Below the pieces are notes generated by a model. The model worked only from the letters and a program-made list of their open reading frames with translations. It was not told the origin of the DNA and did no database searches. Of a DNA stretch of 64,000 bases, positions 8,897-17,379 are shown one piece after another. This DNA is from Pacificoceanicola sp049803835 (lineage in GTDB: Bacteria; Pseudomonadota; Alphaproteobacteria; Rhodobacterales; Rhodobacteraceae): the NCBI RefSeq assembly GCF_049803835.1, contig NZ_JBNAGK010000017.1, positions 1 to 64,000 on the forward strand, in the 5' to 3' direction. The stretch's first letter is position 1. Every line of letters starts with the position of its first letter. Made by a program: the position numbers and the translations under genes.

Positions 8897-9781
8897 ATGA
8901 GCACATCGAAACACACCCTGGTTCTGGCCATAGACGGCGGCGGCACGCGCTGCCGGGTCGCCGCGCAAGGCGACGTCGTCACCGTGGTCGAGACAGGGTC
9001 TGCCAATGCCTCGACTGACTTCGACGGCACTGTGCGCCAGGTGCTGCAGGGGCTTGAAAAACTGGCCGATCGCCTGTCGCTTTCGACCCGGGCGCTGGCC
9101 GCCGCGCCGACCTTTATCGGACTGGCGGGGGTCACCGGGCCCGAGATCGCCGGACGGCTGCGCGCTGCCTTGCCCTTCGATACCGTGCGAATCGAGGATG
9201 ACCGCGTTGCCGCCGTGCGCGGCGTGCTGGGGCAACGGGACGGGGTGCTGGCGCATTGCGGCACCGGCTCCTTCCACGCGGCGCAGGCGGGCGGCACGAT
9301 CCGCCTGTCCGGCGGCTGGGGGCCGGTTCTGGGGGATGAAGCCTCGGCGCAATGGGTGGGCCGGCAAGCGCTGAGCCTTGTTCTCGAATGTGTCGACGGT
9401 CGTCGCGCCATGACCCCGTTGGCGCAGGGCCTTCTGTCCGACCTCGATGGTGCGCCGGGGATCGTGCGCTTTGCCGGCAGGGCTGCACCGCCGGACTTCG
9501 GGGCGCTCGCACCGCGGGTGACGGAGCACGCGCAACGGGGCGACGCGCTGGCCAGAACCATCCTGCGCCGGGGCGCCGACGACATCGCACGAGCGCTGCG
9601 GAAGATCGGCTGGCACACCGGGCTGCCCGTCTGCCTGACCGGCGGCATCGGCCCGCACTATGCGGATTACCTGCCGGACGACCTGCGCACCTGTCTGGCC
9701 GCCGCTCAAGGGGAACCCTTGGACGGAGCGATTTCGCTGGCCCGGGATCTGGCAAGGGAGACCGGCCATGACTCCGCTTGA
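8897..9781 (+). CDS. BadF/BadG-family amino-sugar kinase (GlcNAc or MurNAc kinase type)
   Basis: ATP-dependent sugar kinase of the ASKHA fold, 294 aa. Seen: phosphate-1 loop LAIDGGGTRCRVA (residues 9-21), phosphate-2 region AHCGTGSFHAA with SGGWGPVLGDEASAQWVG after it, and the adenosine loop LTGGIGPHY near residue 251. BadF-type kinases include eukaryotic GlcNAc kinase and clostridial MurK, which phosphorylates both MurNAc and GlcNAc. With MurQ, NagA and NagB-II next door, 6-phosphorylation of an imported amino sugar is the natural role. The ATG at 8897 abuts the operator repeat and has a weak ribosome-binding site. Confidence 0.85.
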   Translation: MSTSKHTLVLAIDGGGTRCRVAAQGDVVTVVETGSANASTDFDGTVRQVLQGLEKLADRLSLSTRALAAAPTFIGLAGVTGPEIAGRLRAALPFDTVRIEDDRVAAVRGVLGQRDGVLAHCGTGSFHAAQAGGTIRLSGGWGPVLGDEASAQWVGRQALSLVLECVDGRRAMTPLAQGLLSDLDGAPGIVRFAGRAAPPDFGALAPRVTEHAQRGDALARTILRRGADDIARALRKIGWHTGLPVCLTGGIGPHYADYLPDDLRTCLAAAQGEPLDGAISLARDLARETGHDSA

Positions 9782-10517
9782 ATTCCTTCACCCCGCCGGC
9801 TGGCTGACCGACAGCGGCGGCCCACGCTACGTGCAGCTGCGCCGCCGCCTCGAGGAGGGCATCGGCGACGGCATCCTGCCGCCCAATTCCTCGCTCCCGC
9901 CCGAGCGCGAGCTGGCCGAGATCACCGGGTTGTCGCGCGTCACCGTGCGCAAGGCCATCCAGGAACTGGTCCGCGACGGGCTGGTGGAACAACGGCAGGG
10001 CTCGGGCACCTTTGTGCGTGAGCCGGTGGCCCGGATGGAACAGTCGCTGTCGCACCTGACCTCCTTTACGGAGGACATGGCACGGCGCGGCATGGACACC
10101 ACGTCGAAATGGCTCGAACGCGGCATCTTTGCCGCGACAGAGCAGGAAGCCCGTGTACTGGACCTGGGCGAGAGCGGCGAGGTCGCCCGTATTTACCGCC
10201 TGCGCGAAGCGGGCGGGCGTCCGATGGCGCTGGAACGCGCCTCGCTGCCGTTGGACATCCTGCCCAACCCTCTCGAAGTGCGAACCTCTCTCTACGAGGT
10301 GCTCGACCGGCGTGGGCAACGTCCCGTCCGCGCCGTGCAGAAGATCTCCGCCATCAATATCGAGGCGCCCGAAGCCGAGCTTCTGGGCGTGGTCGACGGC
10401 GCGGCGGGGCTCAGCATCGAGCGCACTTCCTATCTGGAGGGAGGGCGCGTGGCGGAACTCACCCGGTCGCTCTATCGCGGCGATGCCTATGATTTCGTCG
10501 CGGAATTGCGCCTTTGA
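9768..10517 (+). CDS. GntR/HutC-family regulator with UTRA domain (NagR-like)
   Basis: DNA-binding repressor of 249 aa. The N-terminal winged helix-turn-helix spans about residues 20-85 (LPPERELAEITGLSRVTVRK, then GLVEQRQGSGTFV); the UTRA effector domain follows from residue 100 to the end, with VARIYRLREAGGRPMALERA typical of the fold. UTRA regulators of this type sense phosphorylated amino sugars. The ATG at 9768 has AAGGGAG before it and lies 14 bp inside the kinase gene, so the two are coupled. It probably represses both arms of the amino-sugar locus through the GGTATT repeats at 8765-8893. Confidence 0.9.
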   Translation: MTPLEFLHPAGWLTDSGGPRYVQLRRRLEEGIGDGILPPNSSLPPERELAEITGLSRVTVRKAIQELVRDGLVEQRQGSGTFVREPVARMEQSLSHLTSFTEDMARRGMDTTSKWLERGIFAATEQEARVLDLGESGEVARIYRLREAGGRPMALERASLPLDILPNPLEVRTSLYEVLDRRGQRPVRAVQKISAINIEAPEAELLGVVDGAAGLSIERTSYLEGGRVAELTRSLYRGDAYDFVAELRL

Positions 10518-10548
10518 CTTGCCCCTGACATTGGAAAGGGACCCTGAC

Positions 10549-11577
10549 ATGACCAACCACACCACGAAGATGCGCGAGGAAGTGCAGGAAATCCCCGACG
10601 CGGTCGACCGGCTCCTGACCCGGGGAGCGGACGCCATCGCGGCGGTGGCCGAACAGGCCCGCACGATGGATCCCCGCATGCTGATTTCGGTTGCGCGCGG
10701 CTCGTCGGATCACGCCTGCACTTACCTGAAATATGCCAGCGAACTGGTGCTGCGGCGGCCCATGGCCTCGGTCGGACCGTCGGTGAAGTCGATCTACGGC
10801 GTCGACCTGCAGGCCCCGGACGCGCTGTGCATCGCCGTGTCGCAATCGGGGCAAAGCCCGGACATCGTGCGCATGACGCAAAGCCTGCGGGCGGGCGGTG
10901 CCCTGACCGTGGCGATCACCAACGATGCCGCATCGCGGCTGGCGGGCGTCGCGGATGCCACCCTGCCGATCCATGCCGGTCCCGAACTCAGCGTCGCGGC
11001 AACCAAGACTTTCGTGACCTCGCTGGTGGCGGGGCTGTGGCTGCTTGCCGAGATCAAGGGGGATGACGACCTGCTGGCCGCGATCCGGGCGCTGCCCGAG
11101 CATCTCGCCCGCTCCGTGCGCTGCGACTGGTCGGAGGCGGCGGCGGCCATCGACGGCACCTCGCTGTTCACGCTGGGACGCGGGCCGTCCTGGGCAATTT
11201 CCAACGAGGCGGCGCTGAAGTTCAAGGAAACCTGCCTGATCCACGCCGAAAGCTATTCCTCCGCCGAGGTGCTGCATGGGCCGGTTTCGATCATCCAGCG
11301 CGATTTCCCGGTGATTGCCTTCGCTGCCGGAGACGCCGCCGAGGACAGCGTCGCGCAGGTGGCTGACGCATTGGCGGAGAAGGGCGCACGGGTGTTCACA
11401 CTCGCCCGCGGGGCCGGGCGGGCCACGGTTTTGCCGCATGAGCGCACCGGCCACTGGCTGACCGATCCGGTCGCGGCCATCGTGTCTTTCTACGGCATGG
11501 TCGAAGCTGTCGCGGTCGGCAGGGGCATCGACCCGGACACACCGCGGCATCTCAACAAGGTGACGGAAACCGTATGA
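10549..11577 (+). CDS. SIS-domain glucosamine-6-phosphate deaminase (NagB-II/GlmS isomerase-domain like)
   Basis: Predicted to convert glucosamine 6-phosphate to fructose 6-phosphate and ammonia. The 342 aa correspond to the isomerase half of GlmS without the glutaminase domain. Two SIS domains are visible: VARGSSDHACTYLKY with AVSQSGQSPDIV (residues 44-105), and LGRGPSWAISNEAALKFKE with HAESYSSAEVLHGP (residues 207-245); the C-terminus ends with the GlmS-like P-x-H-L-x-K-V-T-x-T-V. NagB-II replaces classical NagB in many proteobacterial chitin and peptidoglycan sugar pathways. It follows the regulator by 31 bp and overlaps nagA by ATGA. Confidence 0.88.
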   Translation: MTNHTTKMREEVQEIPDAVDRLLTRGADAIAAVAEQARTMDPRMLISVARGSSDHACTYLKYASELVLRRPMASVGPSVKSIYGVDLQAPDALCIAVSQSGQSPDIVRMTQSLRAGGALTVAITNDAASRLAGVADATLPIHAGPELSVAATKTFVTSLVAGLWLLAEIKGDDDLLAAIRALPEHLARSVRCDWSEAAAAIDGTSLFTLGRGPSWAISNEAALKFKETCLIHAESYSSAEVLHGPVSIIQRDFPVIAFAAGDAAEDSVAQVADALAEKGARVFTLARGAGRATVLPHERTGHWLTDPVAAIVSFYGMVEAVAVGRGIDPDTPRHLNKVTETV

Positions 11578-12713
11578 CCCAGCCCGCGAAAACCTACCGG
11601 AACGGCCGCATCTTCGATGGGCAGACCCTGCGGGACGGCCATGCCTTGCGTATCGAGGCGGGGACAGTGGCGGCACTTGCTCCCGAAACCGAACTGCCGC
11701 GCGATGGCGAGGTCGTCGATCTGGGCGGCGACATCCTGTCTCCCGGTTATGTCGACCTGCAAGTCAACGGCGGCGACGGGATCATGTTCAACGATGATCC
11801 GTCCGTGGAAACGTTGCGTCGCATGGCCGGGGCGCACCGTCGCCTTGGTGTCGCGGCGCTGTTGCCGACGTTGATCACCGACAGCCGCGAGGTCACCCGC
11901 GCTGCCATCGCCGCCGCGATCGAGGCCGTGCAGGCGGGCGTGCCCGGCATCGCCGGGTTGCACCTGGAGGGGCCGCATCTGTCCGTTGCCCGCAAGGGGG
12001 CGCATGACCCCGCATTGATCCGCCCGATGGAACAGGCCGATCTCGACGCCTTGCTGGCTGCGGCGCAGGCCCTGCCAGTTCTCAAGGTCACGCTTGCGCC
12101 GGAAAACGTCACCGAGGCGCAGGTCACGACGCTGGCCGGTGCAGGGGTACTGATCTCCCTTGGCCATACGGACGCCGATTTCGACACCTGCCGCCGGTAT
12201 TTTGCCGCGGGGGCGCGTTGCGCCACACACTTGTTCAACGCGATGAGCCAGCTTGGCAACCGCGAACCGGGCCTTGTCGGCGCGGTTCTCTCCGACGGTG
12301 CGGTGTCCGGGGGGCTGATCGCCGACGGGCTGCACGTCCATCCGGAAACGATCCGCACCGCCTGGGCGGCCAAGACCGGGCCGGGCCGTCTCTACCTTGT
12401 CAGCGATGCAATGGCGGTGGCCGGCACCGACCAGACCGCTTTCGATCTGGGCGGGCGGCGGATCGAGCGGCGCGTCGGTCGGTTGACCCTGGCGGACGGC
12501 ACGCTGGCGGGGGCGGATCTGGACCTGACGACCGCGCTGCGGGTGATGACCGGACAGGTCGGAGTGCCGCTTGACGCTGCCCTGCACGCCGCCACCACGC
12601 TGCCTTCGCAAGTGATCGGCCGCAGGCCGGACCGACTGGCACAGGGCCACCCGGTGCCTGCCGGAATGATCCGCGTGACAAGCGGCCTCGATGCGGTGAT
12701 CCCCTTGGGGTGA
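11574..12713 (+). CDS. nagA: N-acetylglucosamine-6-phosphate deacetylase (NagA)
   Basis: Metal-dependent amidohydrolase of 379 aa that removes acetate from GlcNAc-6-phosphate. The barrel motifs are in order: LQVNGGDGIMFND (residues 61-73), metal ligand Glu in LHLEGPHL (near 130), His in GHTDAD (near 197) and ATHLFNAMSQL (near 218), substrate His in DGLHVHPE (near 255) and the catalytic Asp in LVSDAMAVAG (near 277). It is the last gene of the plus-strand arm and is coupled to the deaminase. With MurQ, the kinase and the deaminase it completes a route from MurNAc or GlcNAc to fructose 6-phosphate. Confidence 0.94.
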   Translation: MTQPAKTYRNGRIFDGQTLRDGHALRIEAGTVAALAPETELPRDGEVVDLGGDILSPGYVDLQVNGGDGIMFNDDPSVETLRRMAGAHRRLGVAALLPTLITDSREVTRAAIAAAIEAVQAGVPGIAGLHLEGPHLSVARKGAHDPALIRPMEQADLDALLAAAQALPVLKVTLAPENVTEAQVTTLAGAGVLISLGHTDADFDTCRRYFAAGARCATHLFNAMSQLGNREPGLVGAVLSDGAVSGGLIADGLHVHPETIRTAWAAKTGPGRLYLVSDAMAVAGTDQTAFDLGGRRIERRVGRLTLADGTLAGADLDLTTALRVMTGQVGVPLDAALHAATTLPSQVIGRRPDRLAQGHPVPAGMIRVTSGLDAVIPLG

Positions 12714-13530
12714 CCAGCCAGCAGGCGACGCTGCGGCCAGATTGACCCGCTGAAACCGCGACCCGGCTGCGCGAGGCGGAACAGCGGGCGGGGATCTGCC
12801 CTTTCGGAGCCGCCGGTCCCGCGCTGCCGGAATACGTGCAATGGACCGGCTTTTGCATCTCGCGCTCTGGCGGGATGATCCGCAGGATCTTTTGACGCGT
12901 CGACGTTGAAGCGGCCGCGCCGATTGCGCCGAGGCCTCGCGAAGCTGTCGCAAGTCCTGTCGTATTGAGTTTTCGATCACTCAGGCAAAGCCAGAATTTC
13001 CGACTGCCAGCTTCCTGTCCATACGTGTCCTCATGCGCATCGAGGAGGATGGAGTGTCCTGGGAGTGCAGCGGACAAGGGAATTTCAAGTCGATCTCCGG
13101 AAGCGGGTCCGTCGCCGATTGGGACGACACGTGAAGACTCTTGCGCTGGCGTTTGTTGCAAACGCCAACAAACCGGCAAAGATCGTGCCCAAAGGCGTGC
13201 TGGATGCTGTCACCCGGGACGGGCATGTCTCCGGCGTGCCGATCCCGCGGCAGGGCACGAACTTCCTTTTCGCCACAGCGGATGCGCCGGCAGGGTCGAT
13301 GCAAGGATGCCGCCAAGCCGGGATTGGCAGGTGATGGACATCCCGATTCGCTTGCCGTGCTCCACGGTCGGGCTTCTGACGCACGAGAGGGGTGGTCGCC
13401 GCCATGCCGCCGTTGACTGGATAGGGTTTGATCACGAAAGCGCTTGGGTCGGCGCTGACGGATCCAGGCTGGAACGTCGCGGGAAGGTTCGGCTTGAACG
13501 CTCCACCGTTTGCCAGCCACCCGGCATGTC
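12714..13530. other. Gene-poor stretch with possible coding remnants
   Basis: About 820 bp without a convincing intact gene. Open frames exist on both strands but none has a coherent protein. On the plus strand, 13131-13298 reads like a short fragment of a real protein (it contains ALAFVANANKPAKIVPKGV and TRDGHVSGVPIPRQGTNF) and then breaks up; a second short coherent stretch ends at 12896. I do not recognise either. The stretch resembles the decayed DNA at 15285-16746 on the other side of the ThDP enzyme. Confidence 0.4.
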
Positions 13531-15243
13531 TCAGGATTTCGCGATGGCGACTTCGATAAACGCGAGTCCCTTCTTCGCGGCGACGTGATCGAGCGCCTTT
13601 GTCAGGGCGCCGCGGAACTCTGCCGTGGTCGCCGCATGGCTCGCAAAGGCGCGAGAGGCTTCGGCGACCTTTACGAAATTCGGGCTGGGCGAGAGGTCGG
13701 TCAGCGGGACCGTGTTGGCGCGGGACGCATGGCCTTCCGGATAGACGTCGAGCACTGACTGGCGAACGGCGCCCCATTCGGTGTTGTTCAGCACGAGGAC
13801 CACCATCGAGAGGCCAAGCGCCTCCGCGATCTGATGGCAGGCGACCGGGTTGGCGAACATGTAACTTCCGTCGCCCATGGTTGCCACCACGGTCCGGTCG
13901 GGCCGCGCAAGGGCAAAGCCCATGGCTGCCGGGAACCCCCAGCCGAGGCCGCCGGCATGCGGGCCATCGAACCAAGTCTGGTGCTTCTCAAGCACCATGG
14001 ACGGCAACTGACAGCCTAGTTCGGAAAACACCGTGGCGTCCCGGTCCCGTAGTTGCAGTGACAGCTCATGACTGATCCAGCGCTTGGTCAAGGCCGAGGC
14101 GCCCTCATCGCCAACGGCGGCGTCGAAGCGGGCGGTTCTGTCCCTTTCGTTCGCCTGCGTGATGGTCCTGGCGCGTGCCAGGGCCTTCTTTCCGTCGCTG
14201 TCACGACGTTTCGATAGCGCGGCTTCGAGCGCCAGGATTGCGGGCGCGATCTCTGTGGTCATACCCAGATCGCAGCGAAAGTTCCGGACGCCGGAGCGCT
14301 CCTGCAACGGGCGCGGGCCGATCTGGATCACGGTCGCGTCTTCCCGCGGTTCCGCCTGTGCGGGAGACCAGGGGGCGAGTACGTCGAGGCACAGGATGAC
14401 ATCGGCCTTTTCCAGCCAAGGGCGCGGGTCCGGCCCTGTGGCCATCGGGTGGGTTGTCGGAAGCGCCAGTTCGACGGTCCAGTACTGACATACGGGAATG
14501 CCCCATTCCCCGGTCAGGCGGGCCAGAGCGTCGAAGGCCTCCTGCGAGCCCGCGCCGTGCTGGGCGAAGATCACCGGATGCTTCGCCTCGGCGAGAAGGC
14601 GGGCAATCTCGTTCATCGTGGCAAGGTCGGGGCCGATGTGCGAGGGACGCATGTGCGGCCGGCGCAGGGCGCCCTTGGCGGGAACGGTCTCACAGAGCAC
14701 TTCGCGCGGCAGGCTGACATAGACCGGCCCCTTGGGCGTGGACCCGGCGATCCCATGGGCGCGGTCCATGACGTCGAAGACCTGTTCGGGGAAGCGCAGT
14801 TCGTAATCCCATTTGGTCGCCTCCCGCACGAGGCTTGCCTGGTCGAGCATTTCCTGCCCCCAGCCGATGGGAACCGTTCGGGCCCCCAGCCGGCCCTTTT
14901 CCAGGGTCGGGGTGCGACCGGAAAACAACAGCATCGGGATGTTGTCGCAGGCCGCGTTGATCGCGCCCATGGCAACATTCGCGAGTCCGACGTTTGTGTG
15001 GACCATGACGGCCTGCGGACGCCCTGTGGCCAGCGCATAGCCATGCGCCATGCCGATTGCTGCGCTTTCGAAGGGCACGGTGACCGTACGGGGCAGCGAC
15101 ATGCCCTCGGCCTCGGCTTCGGACAAGCCCTCGATAACAGGAGGAAAGTCGGTGCCGGAGTTGGCGAATACGTACTCGACACCCAAAGCGCTGAATCGAG
15201 ACAGCAGGGCTGCACCGGCGGTCATTCTGTTATTTTCGGTCAT
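13531..15243 (-). CDS. Thiamine diphosphate-dependent enzyme, acetolactate synthase large-subunit-like
   Basis: Predicted 2-keto acid decarboxylase or carboligase of 570 aa with the three-domain layout of the ThDP family. The catalytic Glu that activates the cofactor is Glu59 (VPFESAAIGMAHGYA). The central domain runs through about residues 200-340. The cofactor-binding motif near residue 455 is MGDGSYMFANP, closing with VLVLNNTEWG. Relatives include acetolactate synthase, benzoylformate decarboxylase and uncharacterised catabolic ThDP enzymes; the short finger loop and lack of a regulatory subunit gene argue against a biosynthetic acetolactate synthase. It stands alone between two decayed regions, with a broken IclR regulator gene immediately upstream on the same strand. 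Confidence 0.85.
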   Translation of the reverse strand: MTENNRMTAGAALLSRFSALGVEYVFANSGTDFPPVIEGLSEAEAEGMSLPRTVTVPFESAAIGMAHGYALATGRPQAVMVHTNVGLANVAMGAINAACDNIPMLLFSGRTPTLEKGRLGARTVPIGWGQEMLDQASLVREATKWDYELRFPEQVFDVMDRAHGIAGSTPKGPVYVSLPREVLCETVPAKGALRRPHMRPSHIGPDLATMNEIARLLAEAKHPVIFAQHGAGSQEAFDALARLTGEWGIPVCQYWTVELALPTTHPMATGPDPRPWLEKADVILCLDVLAPWSPAQAEPREDATVIQIGPRPLQERSGVRNFRCDLGMTTEIAPAILALEAALSKRRDSDGKKALARARTITQANERDRTARFDAAVGDEGASALTKRWISHELSLQLRDRDATVFSELGCQLPSMVLEKHQTWFDGPHAGGLGWGFPAAMGFALARPDRTVVATMGDGSYMFANPVACHQIAEALGLSMVVLVLNNTEWGAVRQSVLDVYPEGHASRANTVPLTDLSPSPNFVKVAEASRAFASHAATTAEFRGALTKALDHVAAKKGLAFIEVAIAKS

Positions 15244-15284
15244 CCTGGCTTCCCGACTATCTCTCGAATAGTGAGATACTCATC

Positions 15285-15865
15285 TCAGTAATGCATGAAA
15301 TCTTGGCGCATCTTGTCAAGCGCCCAAACAGGCTGGTCCTGGATTGCGCCGAGGACCTCTTGCGCGATTGTCGCGAGACTGGCCGCTATTCGTGCCTCGT
15401 GGGCCGCCGAAAACCGGCTGGCCATGCGAAAGGCAGACAGCGTCAGGCGCGGCTCTCCGGCATGGTCGAACACCGGCACGACCACAGCGCCGATGTCCGG
15501 TTTGCTTTCGCCGCGGTTGCAGGCGAATCCGTCCTGTCGCGCCCGGTCGATTTCGCTTAAAAGGACGGGCACGTTCGCCACTGCCAACTTTCCGGTCCGG
15601 ACCAGATCGCCGATCCGGGCGTCGCGCTACTGCGGTGCCATATGTGCGAGCCAATGTTTGCCCTGTGCCAAGGCTGCAGGCACCCCGACGCACCTGTACC
15701 AAAGCGCCAACCGCTTCCAGCATGACCAGGAACCGATGCGCCGAGCTGGCGCTCATCTCCAATGCCTGCGCCGCTTCGGCCGATGTCATCTGCGGGTTTT
15801 GGCTGGGAAAAGAACTCGAGAATTTCGAGGGTCGTGATCAGCGATCCACTTAGCGGTGTGACCAT
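15285..15865 (-). pseudogene. Broken IclR-family regulator
   Basis: Reading from ATG 15865 the frame begins as an IclR winged helix (MVTPLSGSLITTLEILEFF), but near 15797 one extra base shifts it; the continuation MTSAEAAQALEMSASSAHR lies in another frame. About 80-90 residues expected between the helix-turn-helix and the effector pocket are missing, a TAG stop stands at 15627-15629 (context LAHMAPQ-stop-RDARIGDL), and the effector domain then continues intact to 15285 (CNRGESKPDIGAVVVPVFD). So there is a frameshift, an internal deletion and a nonsense codon in one gene. It probably once controlled the ThDP enzyme gene downstream. One change could be a sequencing slip; three together indicate true decay. 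Confidence 0.82.
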
Positions 15866-16008
15866 TCGATCTGCTTCGACAGTGGTGGATGGCGCAACGC
15901 CACGCGTGGCCGGCTGTGTTTCCGGTATCGTTGCAGAAGTCGGGACTTTGAAACAGGTCCCTGATCTGCTCACACAACCAGACGCACGCGGGATCCTGCA
16001 TCGTGTTG

Positions 16009-16182
16009 ATGTGCCGGACATTTTGCACCTTCGAGCGCCCGCGCGGGCAGGTGGTGCTGGGCGCACCGGTCAGTCCGGACGCGGGCGGGCAGAGTGCGGG
16101 CGCGATGCACGCCGAAACCCTTCTGAACGGGGTGCCCGCGGACATTTGCATCTATGCCGAAGAAAGTTTTGGCGGCGGGTAA
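16009..16182 (+). pseudogene. Coding remnant of unknown family
   Basis: A plus-strand open stretch that reads like genuine protein (it includes RGQVVLGAPVSPDAGGQSAG and AETLLNGVPADICIYAEES) and ends at a TAA at 16180-16182. Upstream the same frame is closed at 15949-15951. It could encode at most 57 aa from ATG 16009 and has no clear ribosome-binding site. I do not recognise the family. It may be a fragment of a larger gene lost from this decayed region. Confidence 0.35.
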
Positions 16183-16319
16183 GACCCGGGTTACGGCGGG
16201 ATAGATGGCAAGGCTGCGTTCGCCAAGTTCACCGATCTGCGCTGGATCACAAGAGACGACCCGAACCGGCACGACCCGTTCTGAATCGACTTGAAGCTGA
16301 GTAAGCCAGCCCCTCGAGC

Positions 16320-16602
16320 GGGGCAAAGACCTGGCCGTCCACCAGCGGCAAAAGGCAGAGGCTGACCTCGTCCCGGATCAGCACATCGGAGTCGGTCATC
16401 AGCGCCCGCCTGATGGCGGTTGCCTGCTGTTCACCGCCCGTCCCCGGTGTTGGAGAATGCCGTCCTCGTCCTCGGGCAGCGGCTCGCACGGCGAACGTCC
16501 ATTCGGACCGAAGATCTGGGCCAAACCGCCGACGGGCCTGGTGGTCTGCCGGTTCAGAAGAAACGCCTTTTCTACTTTGTAGCCGGCAACCGGGTCGAAC
16601 AT
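16320..16602 (-). pseudogene. Degenerate LivF-type ABC ATPase fragment
   Basis: In the minus-strand frame around 16330-16435 the sequence reads GGEQQATAIRRALMTDSDV then LIRDEVSLCLLPLV, clearly a decayed version of the LivF signature and Walker B region (GGEQQMLAIARALM, then LLLDEPSLGLAPL). The Walker B DEP has become DEV and no Walker A is present in frame. A different frame upstream (to 16602) holds RPVGGLAQIFGPNG, which may be the preceding segment after a frameshift. No LivGHM partners are nearby, so this is a scrap of a former branched-chain amino acid importer. Confidence 0.6.
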
Positions 16603-16746
16603 CTCCTGGCTGACGATGGCGCAGGTGGCCAGAACACAGCCGGAGTCTTCGACCGCGTAGATCTGCGACGCGGCAGTGTTGACCTCTGGTCCCAGCGCAG
16701 CGGAAATTGAGCCCCGCCTCCTGCGAAAGGGGACGGGGAAAGACCG

Positions 16747-17355
16747 TCAGTAGCCGACGGTGAAGCGTGCCCTGGGGTGCTTCGGCGCTTCGATCTCGTC
16801 GACCATGGCGATGGCGAAATCCTCGTAGCTGATGCGGCTGCCGTCCGGCCCGACCAGCAGCGCGTCGGTGCCAAGCCGGAACGTCCCGGTGCGCTCGCCT
16901 GCTTCGAACACGGCAGACGGTGACAGGAAAGACCAGTTCAGCCCCTCGGTCGCCCGTAGACGGTCGAGGTAGGCAGCGCCGGCCGCCGCTTCGGCGCGGT
17001 AGGCATCGGGGAAGTTCGGATCGTCGATCAGCCTTGCGCCCGGCGCGACTTCGAGGCTGCCGGCGCCGCCGACAACGAGGTAACGCGGCACGCCGGATGT
17101 CTGAACCGCGTCCAGCAGCTTGTCCGGATCGAAGGCGAGGAACCTGACCGAACTGATGACCGCATCGTGGCCGGCCAGGGTCTGCGCCAGCGTCTCGGGT
17201 TCGGTGATGTCGCCCACGACGGGATTGGTTCGATCCAGCGCCTGGATCTCGTCGGCGGACCGGGCGATGGCGGTGACCGTGTGCCCGCGTGCGATGAGTT
17301 CCCGGTGCAGTCGCTGGCCGACATTGCCGGAGGCGCCGATGAGTGCGATTTTCAT
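16747..17355 (-). CDS. NAD(P)-binding oxidoreductase (atypical SDR / NmrA-like)
   Basis: Small Rossmann-fold protein of 202 aa. The dinucleotide motif is IGASGNVGQRL (residues 5-15), followed by the basic ARS that favours NADP, GDITEPETLAQTLAGHDAVI, and LVVGGAGSLEV near residue 94. It lacks the YxxxK triad of classical short-chain dehydrogenases, as is usual for NmrA-like and flavin-reductase-like members. It follows the DsbA-like gene by 24 bp on the same strand, and both are divergent from a LysR gene that probably controls them. Confidence 0.82.
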   Translation of the reverse strand: MKIALIGASGNVGQRLHRELIARGHTVTAIARSADEIQALDRTNPVVGDITEPETLAQTLAGHDAVISSVRFLAFDPDKLLDAVQTSGVPRYLVVGGAGSLEVAPGARLIDDPNFPDAYRAEAAAGAAYLDRLRATEGLNWSFLSPSAVFEAGERTGTFRLGTDALLVGPDGSRISYEDFAIAMVDEIEAPKHPRARFTVGY

Positions 17356-17379
17356 GACAGGGTTCCTTTGACCTGAAGT

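Noticed and set aside
12965..13588. Plus-strand open frame of 207 codons in the gap after nagA
   Set aside because: No coherent secondary structure or family pattern, and it runs into the 3' end of the ThDP gene on the other strand. Only a different frame in the same stretch looks protein-like.
13531..15243. Reading the ThDP enzyme as biosynthetic acetolactate synthase (IlvB)
   Set aside because: No small-subunit gene follows, the surroundings are catabolic and decayed, and the finger-loop region does not match IlvB closely; kept as ThDP enzyme of unknown substrate.
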